Position numbers and translations under genes: made by a program. From Kineosporia corallincola (lineage in GTDB: Bacteria; Actinomycetota; Actinomycetes; Actinomycetales; Kineosporiaceae), in the NCBI RefSeq assembly GCF_018499875.1, contig NZ_JAHBAY010000007.1, forward strand, positions 248,001-312,000: a stretch of DNA of 64,000 bases, in the 5' to 3' direction. The notes under the pieces were generated by a model. It ran no database searches. It was not told the DNA's origin and worked only from the letters and a program-made list of their open reading frames with translations. This document shows positions 24,905 to 32,903 of the stretch, piece after piece (position 1 is the first letter of the stretch; each line of letters begins with the position of its first letter).

Positions 24905-25329
24905 TCCAACCTCCACGGTCGAGGATCGGTCGCGGTTATCGGGGCGGGAACCGTCGCACTGCTGCTCCGCCCGGAACAGCCGGCTTTTTCACCGGTAATT
25001 CTGGGCCGTCACCTGCGATCGACGCTGATCGCAGGGCTACGTGAGGCCTGACCCTACCGCTCGGACCTAACAGCCCGGTCACCGGTCGCATCATCTTCTT
25101 CCCCGTCGTTCCAACCGTTCGAAATAGGTGTCTCTCGGTCACTTCGGCACTGCGATGGGTGTGCTCGACACGAATAAGAAATTTCCGTGTGACAAGCCGG
25201 AAACAATTAATCCGGGATGGCGAGTTCCTCACTTTTACTCGCCCGCCCGGCTCTGCTAAGTGCCTTCCAACCGGGGACGACGGGGGCCGCGCGCGTGGCA
25301 GCCCGGATCCGGCGCCTAAGCTCGTACCC
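24905..25329. promoter_or_regulatory. glnA1/RDD divergent intergenic region
   Basis: A 425-base region with lower GC than its surroundings, especially 25070-25260. It holds the GlnR box at 25167-25204, the glnA1 leader, and TAAGCT 7 bases before the GTG of the RDD gene at 25330. No small gene is evident. On the minus strand TAGGGT-like hexamers near 25050 could be a glnA1 -10. Confidence 0.5.
25167..25204 (+). promoter_or_regulatory. GlnR operator (four 5-base sites)
   Basis: The sequence reads GACAC (25167-25171), six bases, GAAAT (25178-25182), six bases, GTGAC (25189-25193), six bases, GAAAC (25200-25204). The actinobacterial GlnR consensus is GTnAC and GAAAC alternating with six-base spacers, so the match is close in both sequence and spacing. 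It would respond to nitrogen limitation and act on glnA1, and possibly on the divergent RDD gene. Confidence 0.75.
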
Positions 25330-25800
25330 GTGGTGGACAGACGGGACGTCGGATCATGGCTCGCCGGACCTGAGGCGGTGACGGGCGTCACGGGCTATCC
25401 GGGCGAGCGCCTGGAGCGGCCGGAGACCGGGCCGGGTTCACTCGCCCGGCCGGGCCGGCGCTTCGCCAGCGTGCTCATCGACTGGATCATCTGCCTGGTC
25501 ATCGCGCGCGGCTTCTTCGGCACCCAGACCCTGGAGCACCCGGCCGGATCGCTGATCCCGGTGGCCGTGCTCCTGGTCGAGAACATCCTGCTGGTCGGCA
25601 CGGCCGGTTTCACCGTCGGGCAGCGGGTGCTCGGCGTGCACGTGGAACGCGTCGTCGGCGGGGGCCCGATCGGCCTGCTGCGCGGCGTCGTGCGGGCCGT
25701 GCTGCTGGTGCTCGTGATCCCGCCGCTGACGATGGGCTGGGACGTCGACCGGCGGGGTCTGCACGACCTGATCTCCGGCTCCGTGGTCGCCCGGAACTGA
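25330..25800 (+). CDS. RDD family membrane protein
   Basis: A 156-residue small membrane protein. ARPGRRFASVLIDWIICLVIARGFFG contains the Arg-x-Phe-Ala-x-Leu-Ile-Asp motif of RDD proteins (about residue 42-53). Two more hydrophobic segments lie at about 80-95 and 118-130, and GWDVDRRGLHDLISGSVVAR is the C-terminal hallmark DRRGLHD. The function is unknown; the same gene sits beside glnA1 in mycobacteria. GTG at 25330 or 25333 is preceded by TAAGCT and no ribosome binding site, so the transcript may be leaderless. Confidence 0.9.
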   Translation: MVDRRDVGSWLAGPEAVTGVTGYPGERLERPETGPGSLARPGRRFASVLIDWIICLVIARGFFGTQTLEHPAGSLIPVAVLLVENILLVGTAGFTVGQRVLGVHVERVVGGGPIGLLRGVVRAVLLVLVIPPLTMGWDVDRRGLHDLISGSVVARN

Positions 25801-25940
25801 CGGTCTATTCGTTATCGAATCCGGCGCCGGACGGTCGTTTCCGGTGGCTCCTGCCGGGGGCAGGCTGCCGGGTGAGGGCAAAACAGAAGGACGCCGCGGG
25901 CCTGGCGGCCGGCGACGTCCCCTGTTGGATGGCTCGTGGG

Positions 25941-26648
25941 TCAGCGGCCCTTGGTGGCCCTGCGGTCGGGACGCATGCGCATCGGGTCGACGCCCTTGGG
26001 GATCGGCAGGCGGGCGGCGCCGAGGGCGCGCAGTCGCTTGCTCACCTCGGAGACCTCCTGCTTGCTGATCACCGGGCGCTTGCGCATGAGGTGACGCACC
26101 AGCTTCTGCACGGGCACCTGGCCGTCGCCGTCACCGGCGTGGATGACGATCACCGGCACGTCGGGCAGCAGCCGCGCCGTGCGCTTGCGCTCGTTCTCGG
26201 CCAGCTTGTTCACGCGGGGTGTCGGCCCCTCGGAGACCAGCACGACACCCGGTCGGCCCACCGCGCGGAACAGCAGGTCCTGGGTGCGCGGGTCGACCGC
26301 GACCGGCTGCTCCTCCACGTTCCAGCCTCGCCGCAGGCCCTTCAGCGCGTAGCCGACGACCCCCTTGCGGTCACCGAGCTGGGTGTACGCGGCACGCTCG
26401 GCACGGCGGCCCATGATGATGATCGCGACCAGGATCCCGACCATGAAGCCGAGGATGCCCACGTAGATGGGGTGCCCGACGAGGGTGCCGATGCCCACGC
26501 CGGCGACCGTGAAGCCGACCAGCGCGAGCAGCATCCAGACGACAGCCGCCGGGTCGGCCTTGCGCAGCATCGTGAAGACCGCGCGGAACTGCGCGAACCG
26601 GCCCATCTCTTCCGGATCGACGGGCTGTGAGGGAGTGTTGCGAGCCAT
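25941..26648 (-). CDS. DUF4191 membrane protein
   Basis: A 235-residue actinobacterial protein of the DUF4191 family, which lies between the RDD gene and lipA in related genomes. Two adjacent membrane segments (about residues 33-55 and 60-80: VVWMLLALVGFTVAGVGIG, YVGILGFMVGILVAIIIM) are followed by a cytoplasmic domain with GDRKGVVGYALKGLRRGWNVEE and TQDLLFRAVGRPGVVLVSEG. The C-terminus is strongly basic. The ATG is at 26648, and lipA ends 28 bases before it in the same direction. It may help lipoate or membrane homeostasis, but only conservation of order supports that. Confidence 0.9.
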   Translation of the reverse strand: MARNTPSQPVDPEEMGRFAQFRAVFTMLRKADPAAVVWMLLALVGFTVAGVGIGTLVGHPIYVGILGFMVGILVAIIIMGRRAERAAYTQLGDRKGVVGYALKGLRRGWNVEEQPVAVDPRTQDLLFRAVGRPGVVLVSEGPTPRVNKLAENERKRTARLLPDVPVIVIHAGDGDGQVPVQKLVRHLMRKRPVISKQEVSEVSKRLRALGAARLPIPKGVDPMRMRPDRRATKGR

Positions 26649-26675
26649 GACCGAAGGATACTTCCCGGGCGGAGC

Positions 26676-27695
26676 TCAGCGTGACGTGCTGCGCGCGCCG
26701 CTCAGCAGGCTCGTGGCCTCCTGCCGGGCGGTGGTCTCCTGGGCCAGGTGGGCCAGGTCGGCCGGGATCTCCTCGCCGCGGCGGCGCATGGCCTGCGCCC
26801 ACAGCCGGCCGGCCCGGTAGGACGAGCGCACCAGCGGCCCGGCCATCACCCCGGCGAAGCCGAGCTCCTCGGCCTCCTCCTTCAGCTCGACGAACTCCTC
26901 GGGCCGCACCCAGCGGTCGATCGGGTGGTGCAGCGGGGAGGGACGCAGGTACTGGGTGATCGTGATCAGGTCGCACCCGGCGTCGTTCAGGTCGGTCAGC
27001 GCCTGGGAGATCTCCTCGCGGGTCTCGCCCATGCCCAGGATCAGGTTGGACTTGGTCACCTGGCCCTTCGAGCGGGCCAGCGCGATCACCTCGAGCGAGA
27101 CGTCGTACTTGAAGGCCGGCCGGATGCGCTTGAAGATGCGCGGGACGGTCTCCAGGTTGTGGGCGAAAACCTGCGGCTGCGCGTCGAACACCTGCTGGAG
27201 CAGGTCGGGCTTGCCGGAGAAGTCGGGGGTGAGGATCTCGACGCCGGTGCCCGGGGCGTGCTGGTGGATGGCCCGGACGGTCTCGGCGTAGAGCCAGGCG
27301 CCCTCGTCGTCCAGGTCGTCGCGGGTGACGCCGGTGACGGTGGCGTAGCGCAGGCCCATGGTGGCCACGCTCTCGGCCACGCGACGCGGCTCGTCACGGT
27401 CCAGCGGGGACGGCTTGCCGCTGTGGATCTGGCAGAAGTCGCAGCGGCGGCTACAGCTGTCGCCGCCGATCAGGAAGGTGGCCTCACGGTCTTCCCAGCA
27501 CTCGAAGATGTTGGGACAGCCCGCCTCCTGGCAGACCGTGTGCAGGCCCTCCTTCTTCACCAGGCCCGTCATCGAGGTGTACTCCGGGCCCATCTTGGCC
27601 GTGGTCCGGATCCATGACGGCTTGCGCTCGATCGGCGTCTCGGCGTTGCGCGCCTCGACGCGCAGCAGTCGCCGGCCCTCCGGTGCGATCGTCAC
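26676..27695 (-). CDS. lipA: Lipoyl synthase (radical SAM)
   Basis: Inserts two sulfur atoms into protein-bound octanoyl groups to form lipoyl-lysine, using S-adenosylmethionine and two [4Fe-4S] clusters. It is 339 residues. The auxiliary cluster Cys motif is [13 protein letters not shown] and the radical-SAM motif is [10 protein letters not shown]. The family-specific [20 protein letters not shown] segment and the C-terminal SSYRAG serine motif are present. The GTG at 27695 has GGGAG six bases upstream, and the frame back to 27866 is upstream leader. It lies in the order found in M. tuberculosis, except that a CDF/ArsR pair separates it from lipB here. Confidence 0.97.
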   Translation of the reverse strand: MTIAPEGRRLLRVEARNAETPIERKPSWIRTTAKMGPEYTSMTGLVKKEGLHTVCQEAGCPNIFECWEDREATFLIGGDSCSRRCDFCQIHSGKPSPLDRDEPRRVAESVATMGLRYATVTGVTRDDLDDEGAWLYAETVRAIHQHAPGTGVEILTPDFSGKPDLLQQVFDAQPQVFAHNLETVPRIFKRIRPAFKYDVSLEVIALARSKGQVTKSNLILGMGETREEISQALTDLNDAGCDLITITQYLRPSPLHHPIDRWVRPEEFVELKEEAEELGFAGVMAGPLVRSSYRAGRLWAQAMRRRGEEIPADLAHLAQETTARQEATSLLSGARSTSR

Positions 27696-27938
27696 CTGTG
27701 CTCCCTGTTCGCACGCTGTCCCGGGGATCGCCCGGGTCGGTATCCGGCGTGGTCCGCCGGAAGGGGCGACAACGGGTCGCGCACGGCCGGCCGTCGCCAT
27801 CGCCCACTCTAAGCGCCCGGACCCGACCGCCTCATTCCGGACCGCTGCGGACGTGGGCGTGATCACGCCGGGCGGGGCCTGGCGGTGTTGTCGGCCTGGC
27901 GGTGTTGTCGGCCTGGCGGTGTTGTCGGGTGTGCGTGG

Positions 27939-29234
27939 TCAGGCGTGCGTGGGGTGCTCGTGGTCGGCGTGGGTGGCGGCCTCGAACTGGAAGGTGGAGT
28001 GCTCCACGTCGAAATGACCGGCCAGGCAGCTCTGGAGCTCGTCGAGCATGACCGTGAGATGACCGTCGAGGAAGCAGCCGTCCTCCACCACGACGTGCGC
28101 GGACAGGATCGGCAGGCCGGTCGCGACCGTGGACGCGTGCAGGTCGTGCACGGCCATCACGTGGGGCACGGCGAGCACGTGGGTGCGCACCTCGTCCAGG
28201 TCGACGCTCTTCGGGGTGGCCTCCAGCAGCACCACGACGGCCTGCCGCAGCAGGGCCCAGGTGCGCGGGAGGATCAGCGAGCCGATCAGGATCGAGGCCA
28301 CGGCGTCGGCGCGGTCCCAGCCGGTGATCCAGATCGCGGCCGCCGCCACCAGCACCGCGACCGAGCCCAGGGCGTCGTTCACCACTTCCAGGAACGCCGC
28401 CCGGGTGTTCATGTTCTCGCCCTGCCCGCGCACCAGGATCAGGATCGAGACGGCGTTGGCCAGCAGACCGATCGCACCGAACACGATCATCCCGGCCGAG
28501 GCCACCTCCGGCGGGTCGATCAGCCGCTGGACGCCCTCGACCAGGATGTAGATGCCGATCGCCAGCAGCGCGGTGGCCTGGAGGGCGGCCGAGAGCACCT
28601 CGGCGCGTTTCCAGCCCCAGGTCAGCTTCGCCGTGGGTGGGCGCTCGGCGAGGATCGCGACCACCAGAGACAGGGTCAGCCCGGCGGCGTCGGTGAGCAT
28701 GTGCCCGGCGTCGGCGAGCAGCGCGAGACTGCCGGTCAGCACCGCGCCGACCGCCTCCAGCAGTAGCACCGACACGGTGATGCCCAGCACCAGGGACAGG
28801 CGGCGCCGGGCACCCGGGCCGGTAGGGAGGTCGTGCGAATGGCCGTGCCCGTGACCATGGCCGTGCGCGTGGTCGCCGGGCGCGTCGTTCTTGGGCTGGG
28901 CGTCTTGATGTCCGGGGTCTTGATGTCCGGGGTCTTGGTGTTCGTGGTTCTGGTGCTCGGGATCCGGGTTCGCCGCGGCGGTCGGGGAGGGCCCGGGGAG
29001 GCAGGGGGCCTTCAGCGACGCGGGAGTGCCGCCGGTGTCGTCGTCGCTCGCGCAGGAGCGGCGTTTCGGGGGGAGCGGGGGCGCGTCGGTACGGCTGGTG
29101 CGGTGGTCGTGCTGGTGGCTGGCCTGGTGGTCGTCCTGGTGATGGCTTTCGTGGTGGCCGGGATGCTGTTCGTCGTGCGCGTGTTCGGGTCGGGGGTCTT
29201 CTCCGGGACCCGGCCTCTGGCTCTGCCCGGTCAT
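27939..29234 (-). CDS. CDF-family zinc/cadmium exporter with His-rich N-tail
   Basis: A 431-residue cation diffusion facilitator that would export Zn2+, Cd2+ or Co2+ in exchange for protons. The N-terminal ~145 residues are unusually long and rich in His, Asp and Glu ([16 protein letters not shown]). The conserved transmembrane metal site is [16 protein letters not shown] with HxxxD, and [16 protein letters not shown] gives the second set of ligands. The cytoplasmic C-terminal domain contains [20 protein letters not shown]. The ATG at 29234 overlaps the ArsR stop by four bases, so expression is coupled to its repressor. The nearby high-GC reverse-strand frame 27832-29286 is a shadow. Confidence 0.93.
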   Translation of the reverse strand: MTGQSQRPGPGEDPRPEHAHDEQHPGHHESHHQDDHQASHQHDHRTSRTDAPPLPPKRRSCASDDDTGGTPASLKAPCLPGPSPTAAANPDPEHQNHEHQDPGHQDPGHQDAQPKNDAPGDHAHGHGHGHGHSHDLPTGPGARRRLSLVLGITVSVLLLEAVGAVLTGSLALLADAGHMLTDAAGLTLSLVVAILAERPPTAKLTWGWKRAEVLSAALQATALLAIGIYILVEGVQRLIDPPEVASAGMIVFGAIGLLANAVSILILVRGQGENMNTRAAFLEVVNDALGSVAVLVAAAAIWITGWDRADAVASILIGSLILPRTWALLRQAVVVLLEATPKSVDLDEVRTHVLAVPHVMAVHDLHASTVATGLPILSAHVVVEDGCFLDGHLTVMLDELQSCLAGHFDVEHSTFQFEAATHADHEHPTHA

Positions 29235-29965
29235 GCCGGGCGCTCCGCACCTGGACGGATGGTGTCACCTGGACGGACGGTGTCACCTGGACGGACGGTG
29301 CCGGCGTTCGGTGTGGCCGGGCCGGTGGTGGCTGTGCCGGCGGTGGCTGTGCCGGCGGTGGCTGCGCCGGTGGGACCAGCGTTGGCGGGGCCGTGAGCGG
29401 CCGGGCCGGGATCGGTGGTGGCCGTTGCGCGGCGGGGGGCGCGGGCGGAGGCCGCTGCGTGGCCGAGTTCGTGGCCGAGTTCGTGGCCGAGTTCGAGGCC
29501 GGGGGTGTGGGCTCGGCGGTGGTTGAGGGGGCGACGGGGCTTTTCGTCGTCCTCAGGTTCGTGATCGTGGGCCTCGTGGGTGCCCGTGTGCGGATGGCCG
29601 GTGTGGTGCAGCACGACGCGCTCGCCGGTGGCCTCGAGGAACGACTCGGTGGCGTCGAACAGGTCGAGCAGTTCGGGGCGGGCCAGCGAGTACAGCGAGG
29701 CGCGGCCCTGGGCCCGCGAGCGCACCAGACCGCAGTCGCGCAGGCAGGCCAGGTGCCCGGAGACCGTGGACTGGGCGAGACCGAGATGCGTCATCAGGTC
29801 GACCACCCGGTGCTCGCCGCGCGCCAGGTGGCGAAGGATCAGCAGGCGGGTCGGGTCGCCGAGCGTGCGGAACAGGTAGGCCGCCGCGGTGACGTCCTCG
29901 TCGCCCTCCGGCGACCTAGCCCTGGTCCTGGTCTCGGCATTGGTCGTCCCGGTTGGTATCGCCAT
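29231..29965 (-). CDS. ArsR/SmtB-family metal-responsive repressor
   Basis: A 244-residue regulator. Residues 18-100 are a winged-helix ArsR domain: [20 protein letters not shown], then [30 protein letters not shown] for the recognition helix, and RASLYSLA for the wing. It would bind the promoter and release it on metal binding. Cys in [10 protein letters not shown] and the His-rich [17 protein letters not shown] are possible ligands. The remaining ~130 residues are low-complexity, with [11 protein letters not shown] and Ala/Thr/Gly repeats, unusual for this family. The start ATG at 29965 is chosen by domain position and a TATCAT hexamer six bases before it. It is translationally coupled to the CDF exporter. 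Confidence 0.9.
   Translation of the reverse strand: MAIPTGTTNAETRTRARSPEGDEDVTAAAYLFRTLGDPTRLLILRHLARGEHRVVDLMTHLGLAQSTVSGHLACLRDCGLVRSRAQGRASLYSLARPELLDLFDATESFLEATGERVVLHHTGHPHTGTHEAHDHEPEDDEKPRRPLNHRRAHTPGLELGHELGHELGHAAASARAPRRATATTDPGPAAHGPANAGPTGAATAGTATAGTATTGPATPNAGTVRPGDTVRPGDTIRPGAERPA
29248..29301 (-). repeat. 18-base tandem repeat in the ArsR C-tail
   Basis: Three near-identical 18-base units (CACCTGGACGGACGGTGT type) encode the repeat of Thr-Val-Arg-Pro-Gly-Asp in the tail of the ArsR protein. A neighbouring 12-base repeat (29461-29490) encodes the LGHE units. Confidence 0.7.
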
Positions 29966-29968
29966 GCG

Positions 29969-29985
29969 CCGATGATAGCGATCGG
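29969..29985. promoter_or_regulatory. Candidate ArsR operator
   Basis: CCGAT, seven bases, ATCGG overlaps the likely -10 (TATCAT on the minus strand, ending six bases before the ATG at 29965). The inverted arms are short. The location fits autorepression of the ArsR-CDF operon. Confidence 0.4.
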
Positions 29986-30038
29986 AGGTGCTGACATCCA
30001 GGGAACGATGGACGACGTGAGCTCCCACCGGCACCACG

Positions 30039-30069
30039 AAGGGCCGGACCACCGGGTGATCCGGCCCTT
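30039..30069 (-). terminator. Hairpin after lipB
   Basis: AAGGGCCGGA (30039-30048) pairs with TCCGGCCCTT (30060-30069). It lies between lipB, ending at 30083, and the arsR start, so metal-exporter and lipB transcription are probably separate. Confidence 0.7.
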
Positions 30070-30082
30070 GAGGGAACGTGTC

Positions 30083-30943
30083 TCAGCTGCGGGTGAGCTC
30101 GCGTGCCAGGTCGTCGATGGCGCCGCTGATCGTCTCGGCCGGCTTCTGGTTCGGCGGCTCGGCCGGCTGCTGTTCGGGCGACTGCTGTGCGGCCGACGGC
30201 TGTGCGGCCGACGGCTGTTCGGTCGACGGCTGTGCGGCCGACGGCTGTTCGGTCGACGGCTGGGTGGTGGCCCGCGGACGGTGCGGGACCCGCTGATGGT
30301 GCAGACCCGGCAGGTCACAGCCCGGCAGGGCGGCCTCGACCAGCGGGAGCACCTCGCGCACCGGAACGTCGCGGCCCAGCTCGGCACTCAGTGAGGTGAC
30401 CCCGGCGTCCGCGATGCCGCAGGGGACGATCCGGCTGAAGGCGCCGAGGTCGGAGTCGCAGGTCAGCGAGAAGCCGTGCATGGTGACGCCGCGCGCGACC
30501 CGGATGCCGATGGCCGCGACCTTGCGCTCGGGCCGCCCGCCGCCGGCCGGGATCCAGACCCCGCTGCGCCCGTCGACCCGCGTGCCCTCCACGCCGAGCT
30601 CGGCGCAGACGTCGATGATCATCTGCTCGATGCGGCGGACGTAGGCGACCACGTCGACCGGCTTGGCCAGATGCAGGATCGGGTAGCCGACGAGCTGCCC
30701 CGGACCGTGCCAGGTGATCTTGCCGCCCCGGTCGACGTCGACGACCGGGGTGCCGTCGAACGGACGCTCGTGCGGCTCGGTGCGCTTGCCGGCGGTGTAG
30801 ACGGCCTGGTGTTCCAGGAGCAACACGGTGTCCGGTGCCCCCGCCACCACCTCGGCGTGCACCTCGCGCTGGCGTTCCCAGCCGGCGGTGTACTCGACCG
30901 CGTCGGTCCCGAAGCCCAGATGTTCGATCCGCAGCGCGCTCAT
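30083..30943 (-). CDS. lipB: Octanoyl-[acyl carrier protein]-protein octanoyltransferase
   Basis: Transfers octanoyl groups from acyl carrier protein to lipoyl domains, the step before LipA. Of 286 residues, about 1-215 form the enzyme: [16 protein letters not shown], the active-site [40 protein letters not shown] and the catalytic cysteine in [15 protein letters not shown] long extra C-tail follows, with tandem five-residue units (PSTEQ / PSAAQ) and a final helix [14 protein letters not shown]. That tail is not part of the usual family length (about 230). The ATG at 30943 is chosen by alignment with [10 protein letters not shown]-type starts. It is divergent from the SnoaL-like gene. Confidence 0.96.
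   Translation of the reverse strand: MSALRIEHLGFGTDAVEYTAGWERQREVHAEVVAGAPDTVLLLEHQAVYTAGKRTEPHERPFDGTPVVDVDRGGKITWHGPGQLVGYPILHLAKPVDVVAYVRRIEQMIIDVCAELGVEGTRVDGRSGVWIPAGGGRPERKVAAIGIRVARGVTMHGFSLTCDSDLGAFSRIVPCGIADAGVTSLSAELGRDVPVREVLPLVEAALPGCDLPGLHHQRVPHRPRATTQPSTEQPSAAQPSTEQPSAAQPSAAQQSPEQQPAEPPNQKPAETISGAIDDLARELTRS
30186..30260 (-). repeat. Five 15-base tandem units in lipB
   Basis: Five adjacent 15-base units of two alternating variants, TGTGCGGCCGACGGC and TGTTCGGTCGACGGC, encode the [10 protein letters not shown] repeats in the C-tail. The array is in frame and could expand or contract without breaking the enzyme part. Confidence 0.85.
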
Positions 30944-31029
30944 GCCGTCGAGGGTACGCCCGGCCGGTGCGGGTGGGGTGCGCGTGTCGCTCTGCGCTGC
31001 GGAATGATCACGTGGGTCGTGATCGCGTC

Positions 31030-31035
31030 TAGGCT
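31030..31035 (+). promoter_or_regulatory. -10 of a leaderless SnoaL-like gene
   Basis: TAGGCT ends 8 bases before the ATG at 31044, and there is no ribosome binding site. Confidence 0.5.
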
Positions 31036-31043
31036 TGTGATTC

Positions 31044-31397
31044 ATGGACGCTCGCAAGGCGCTGCTCATCGACGCCTACCGCCGCTTCAACGGGCGGGAC
31101 GTCGAAGGGCTGCTGTCAATGATGACGGACGACGTGGAGTGGCCGGACGTGCCCAGCCAGGCCGTGTTACGCAACAAGGACGAGATCCGGGCGTACTGGC
31201 AGGGCCAGTTCGCGGTGTCGGACCCGCAGGTGGTGCCCACGGACTTCGAACCCGGCCGGTCCGCCGACGAACTGGTGGCGGTGGTCGAGCAGGAGGTGCG
31301 TGGCCTGGCCGGCGAGGTGCTGGTGGACCGCCGCGAGATCCGGCATCGGTACTCCTTCCGGGACGGGCTGGTGCGTCGGATGGTCGTCGAGGACTGA
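31044..31397 (+). CDS. Nuclear transport factor 2 / SnoaL-like protein
   Basis: A 117-residue protein with the cone-shaped NTF2 fold seen in many small enzymes and binding proteins. It begins [35 protein letters not shown], the classic helix-helix-strand start, and continues with AYWQGQFA and strands ending [15 protein letters not shown]. No catalytic residues can be assigned. A leaderless promoter supports the ATG. It is divergent from lipB by 100 bases and is probably a small autonomous gene. Confidence 0.85.
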   Translation: MDARKALLIDAYRRFNGRDVEGLLSMMTDDVEWPDVPSQAVLRNKDEIRAYWQGQFAVSDPQVVPTDFEPGRSADELVAVVEQEVRGLAGEVLVDRREIRHRYSFRDGLVRRMVVED

Positions 31398-31445
31398 GGG
31401 TTTCGGGCCGCTTGGCCGCTTGGCCGTTCGCGGTCGCCGTCCCGA

Positions 31446-32747
31446 TCAGTGCGCCGGCAGGGGTTCTCGTGGCACGGCGGGTAGCCCCAGTTCGGTCAGC
31501 ACCGCGTCGGCGGTACGCCGACCGGACACCAGCGCGCCCTGGATGGACGCGCTGTCACGGTGGTCGCCCGCCACGAAGACACCCTCCCCGAGCGTGACCG
31601 GACGCCGGATGTCGAGCGGTGCGGGCATGGCGGTGAGGGCGTGCGGCAGAGCGTCCCGGCGCACGAGTTCCCACCAGTGCGTGGGCCGTCCGTAGATCAG
31701 GGCCAGCTGCTTCGTGACCTCGCGTTCCGTGGTCAGGTCGGGATCGCCGCCGAGAACGGTGGTGGCGATGAGGGCCCGTTCGTCGGGGCTGTAGCTGGGA
31801 GCCCGGTTGCTGATCACGATGCTGTTGATCACCGGGCCGCGCCGATCGCCGTCGACATGTAGTGCGCCGGAGTGCGTGGGTGCTTCGGGACTCACGTGCC
31901 AGTAGGTGGTGAGACCGTGCGAATGGACCTCTGGCAGCCCGAGGAGCGCCGTGGCGTTCTGCGGGTCGGTGGCCACCACCACGGCCCGGGCCTGGATCTC
32001 GCCCGCGGTGGACCGCACCAGGCCGGGCCCGGCCGACTCGACCCGCACACCGTAGTGAATGCCCGGCACCTGCTGGGCCAGTTGCTCGGGCAGGGCACGC
32101 ATTCCGCGCCACGGCACCGCCGGCGTGCCCCGCGCGAACGAGCGCACCAGGAACTGGACGAACTGGTGCGAGGTGCTGCCGTCCTGCTCGCCCAGCACCC
32201 CGGCCAGGAACGGCTCGATCACCCGCCACCGCAGCTGTCCGCGCACGCCCCGCTGGTCGAGAGCCTCGCTCCACGGAAGATCCGGCTCGGACAGCAGAGT
32301 TTCGGGCCTCGCCCGGGCGGCGTTCAGGGCCCATCGTGCGAAAGCTGTCTGCTCACGCCAGGAACCGCTGGAATCACGCAGGAGTCCCGCGGCGGTGAGG
32401 GGAAGCAGCCCGGGTGAACGGCGGGGGTCGGCGAGGATCTGCCGGCCCCGGGTTCCGGCGACCACGAGGGCGGCCGGGAACGTCTGTAGCCGGAGGGCGC
32501 CGACGTCGATCACCCGGCGCACCTCGGGATAGGCCGGATTGAGCAGCTGGAAACCCCGGTCGCAGATGAAACCGCCCACCACGTCGCTGCGCACGCGACC
32601 GCCGGGCGCGTCGGAGGCTTCCAGCACCACCACGTCGATACCACGACGGGACAGCTGCCGCGCGCAGGCCAGCCCGGCCAGCCCGGCGCCCACCACGACC
32701 ACGTCGGCGGCCGCGGGGAGTTCGCGGGAGTGGATCTGCTCGGTCAC
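31446..32747 (-). CDS. FAD-dependent amine oxidase / phytoene-desaturase-like protein
   Basis: A 433-residue flavoprotein of the protoporphyrinogen oxidase/amine oxidase superfamily. The Rossmann loop VVVVGAGLAGLACARQLSRR is near residue 14, followed by VVLEASDAPGGRVRSD, and the C-terminal FAD motif GVFVAGDHRDSASIQGALVS is near 395. The middle (RWALNAARARPE to RGTPAVPWRGMRALPEQLA) is the substrate domain. GTG at 32747 has GGAGG five bases upstream, so the longer frames starting at 32789 or beyond are not used. The substrate is unknown: candidates include amines, carotenoid precursors and porphyrinogens. It is divergent from the Ser/Thr kinase gene. Confidence 0.85.
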   Translation of the reverse strand: MTEQIHSRELPAAADVVVVGAGLAGLACARQLSRRGIDVVVLEASDAPGGRVRSDVVGGFICDRGFQLLNPAYPEVRRVIDVGALRLQTFPAALVVAGTRGRQILADPRRSPGLLPLTAAGLLRDSSGSWREQTAFARWALNAARARPETLLSEPDLPWSEALDQRGVRGQLRWRVIEPFLAGVLGEQDGSTSHQFVQFLVRSFARGTPAVPWRGMRALPEQLAQQVPGIHYGVRVESAGPGLVRSTAGEIQARAVVVATDPQNATALLGLPEVHSHGLTTYWHVSPEAPTHSGALHVDGDRRGPVINSIVISNRAPSYSPDERALIATTVLGGDPDLTTEREVTKQLALIYGRPTHWWELVRRDALPHALTAMPAPLDIRRPVTLGEGVFVAGDHRDSASIQGALVSGRRTADAVLTELGLPAVPREPLPAH

Positions 32748-32836
32748 AACGGCCTCCAGATGCTCGTCGAACACATGCGCTTCCGTCACGAAGCATGTCA
32801 GCTCCGGCCCGGGCGGCAAGGCAGGCATCGCGGATC

Positions 32837-32864
32837 TGTGGATAACCCCGGGGCCTGTGGACAA
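32837..32864. promoter_or_regulatory. Two DnaA-box-like sequences between divergent genes
   Basis: TGTGGATAA (32837-32845) is the exact reverse complement of TTATCCACA, and TGTGGACAA (32856-32864) of TTGTCCACA, the form preferred by high-GC actinobacterial DnaA. Both have the same orientation, 19 bases apart. They lie in the region between the FAD oxidase and kinase genes. Confidence 0.55.
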
Positions 32865-32903
32865 CTGAAACGGACTGTCGGGACTTCGGGGCACAGTGGG
32901 GGC

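Noticed and set aside
27832-29286. Minus-strand frame of 484 codons over the CDF exporter
   Set aside because: The adjacent frame has the CDF motifs and the ATGA junction; this one is Arg/Pro-rich shadow.
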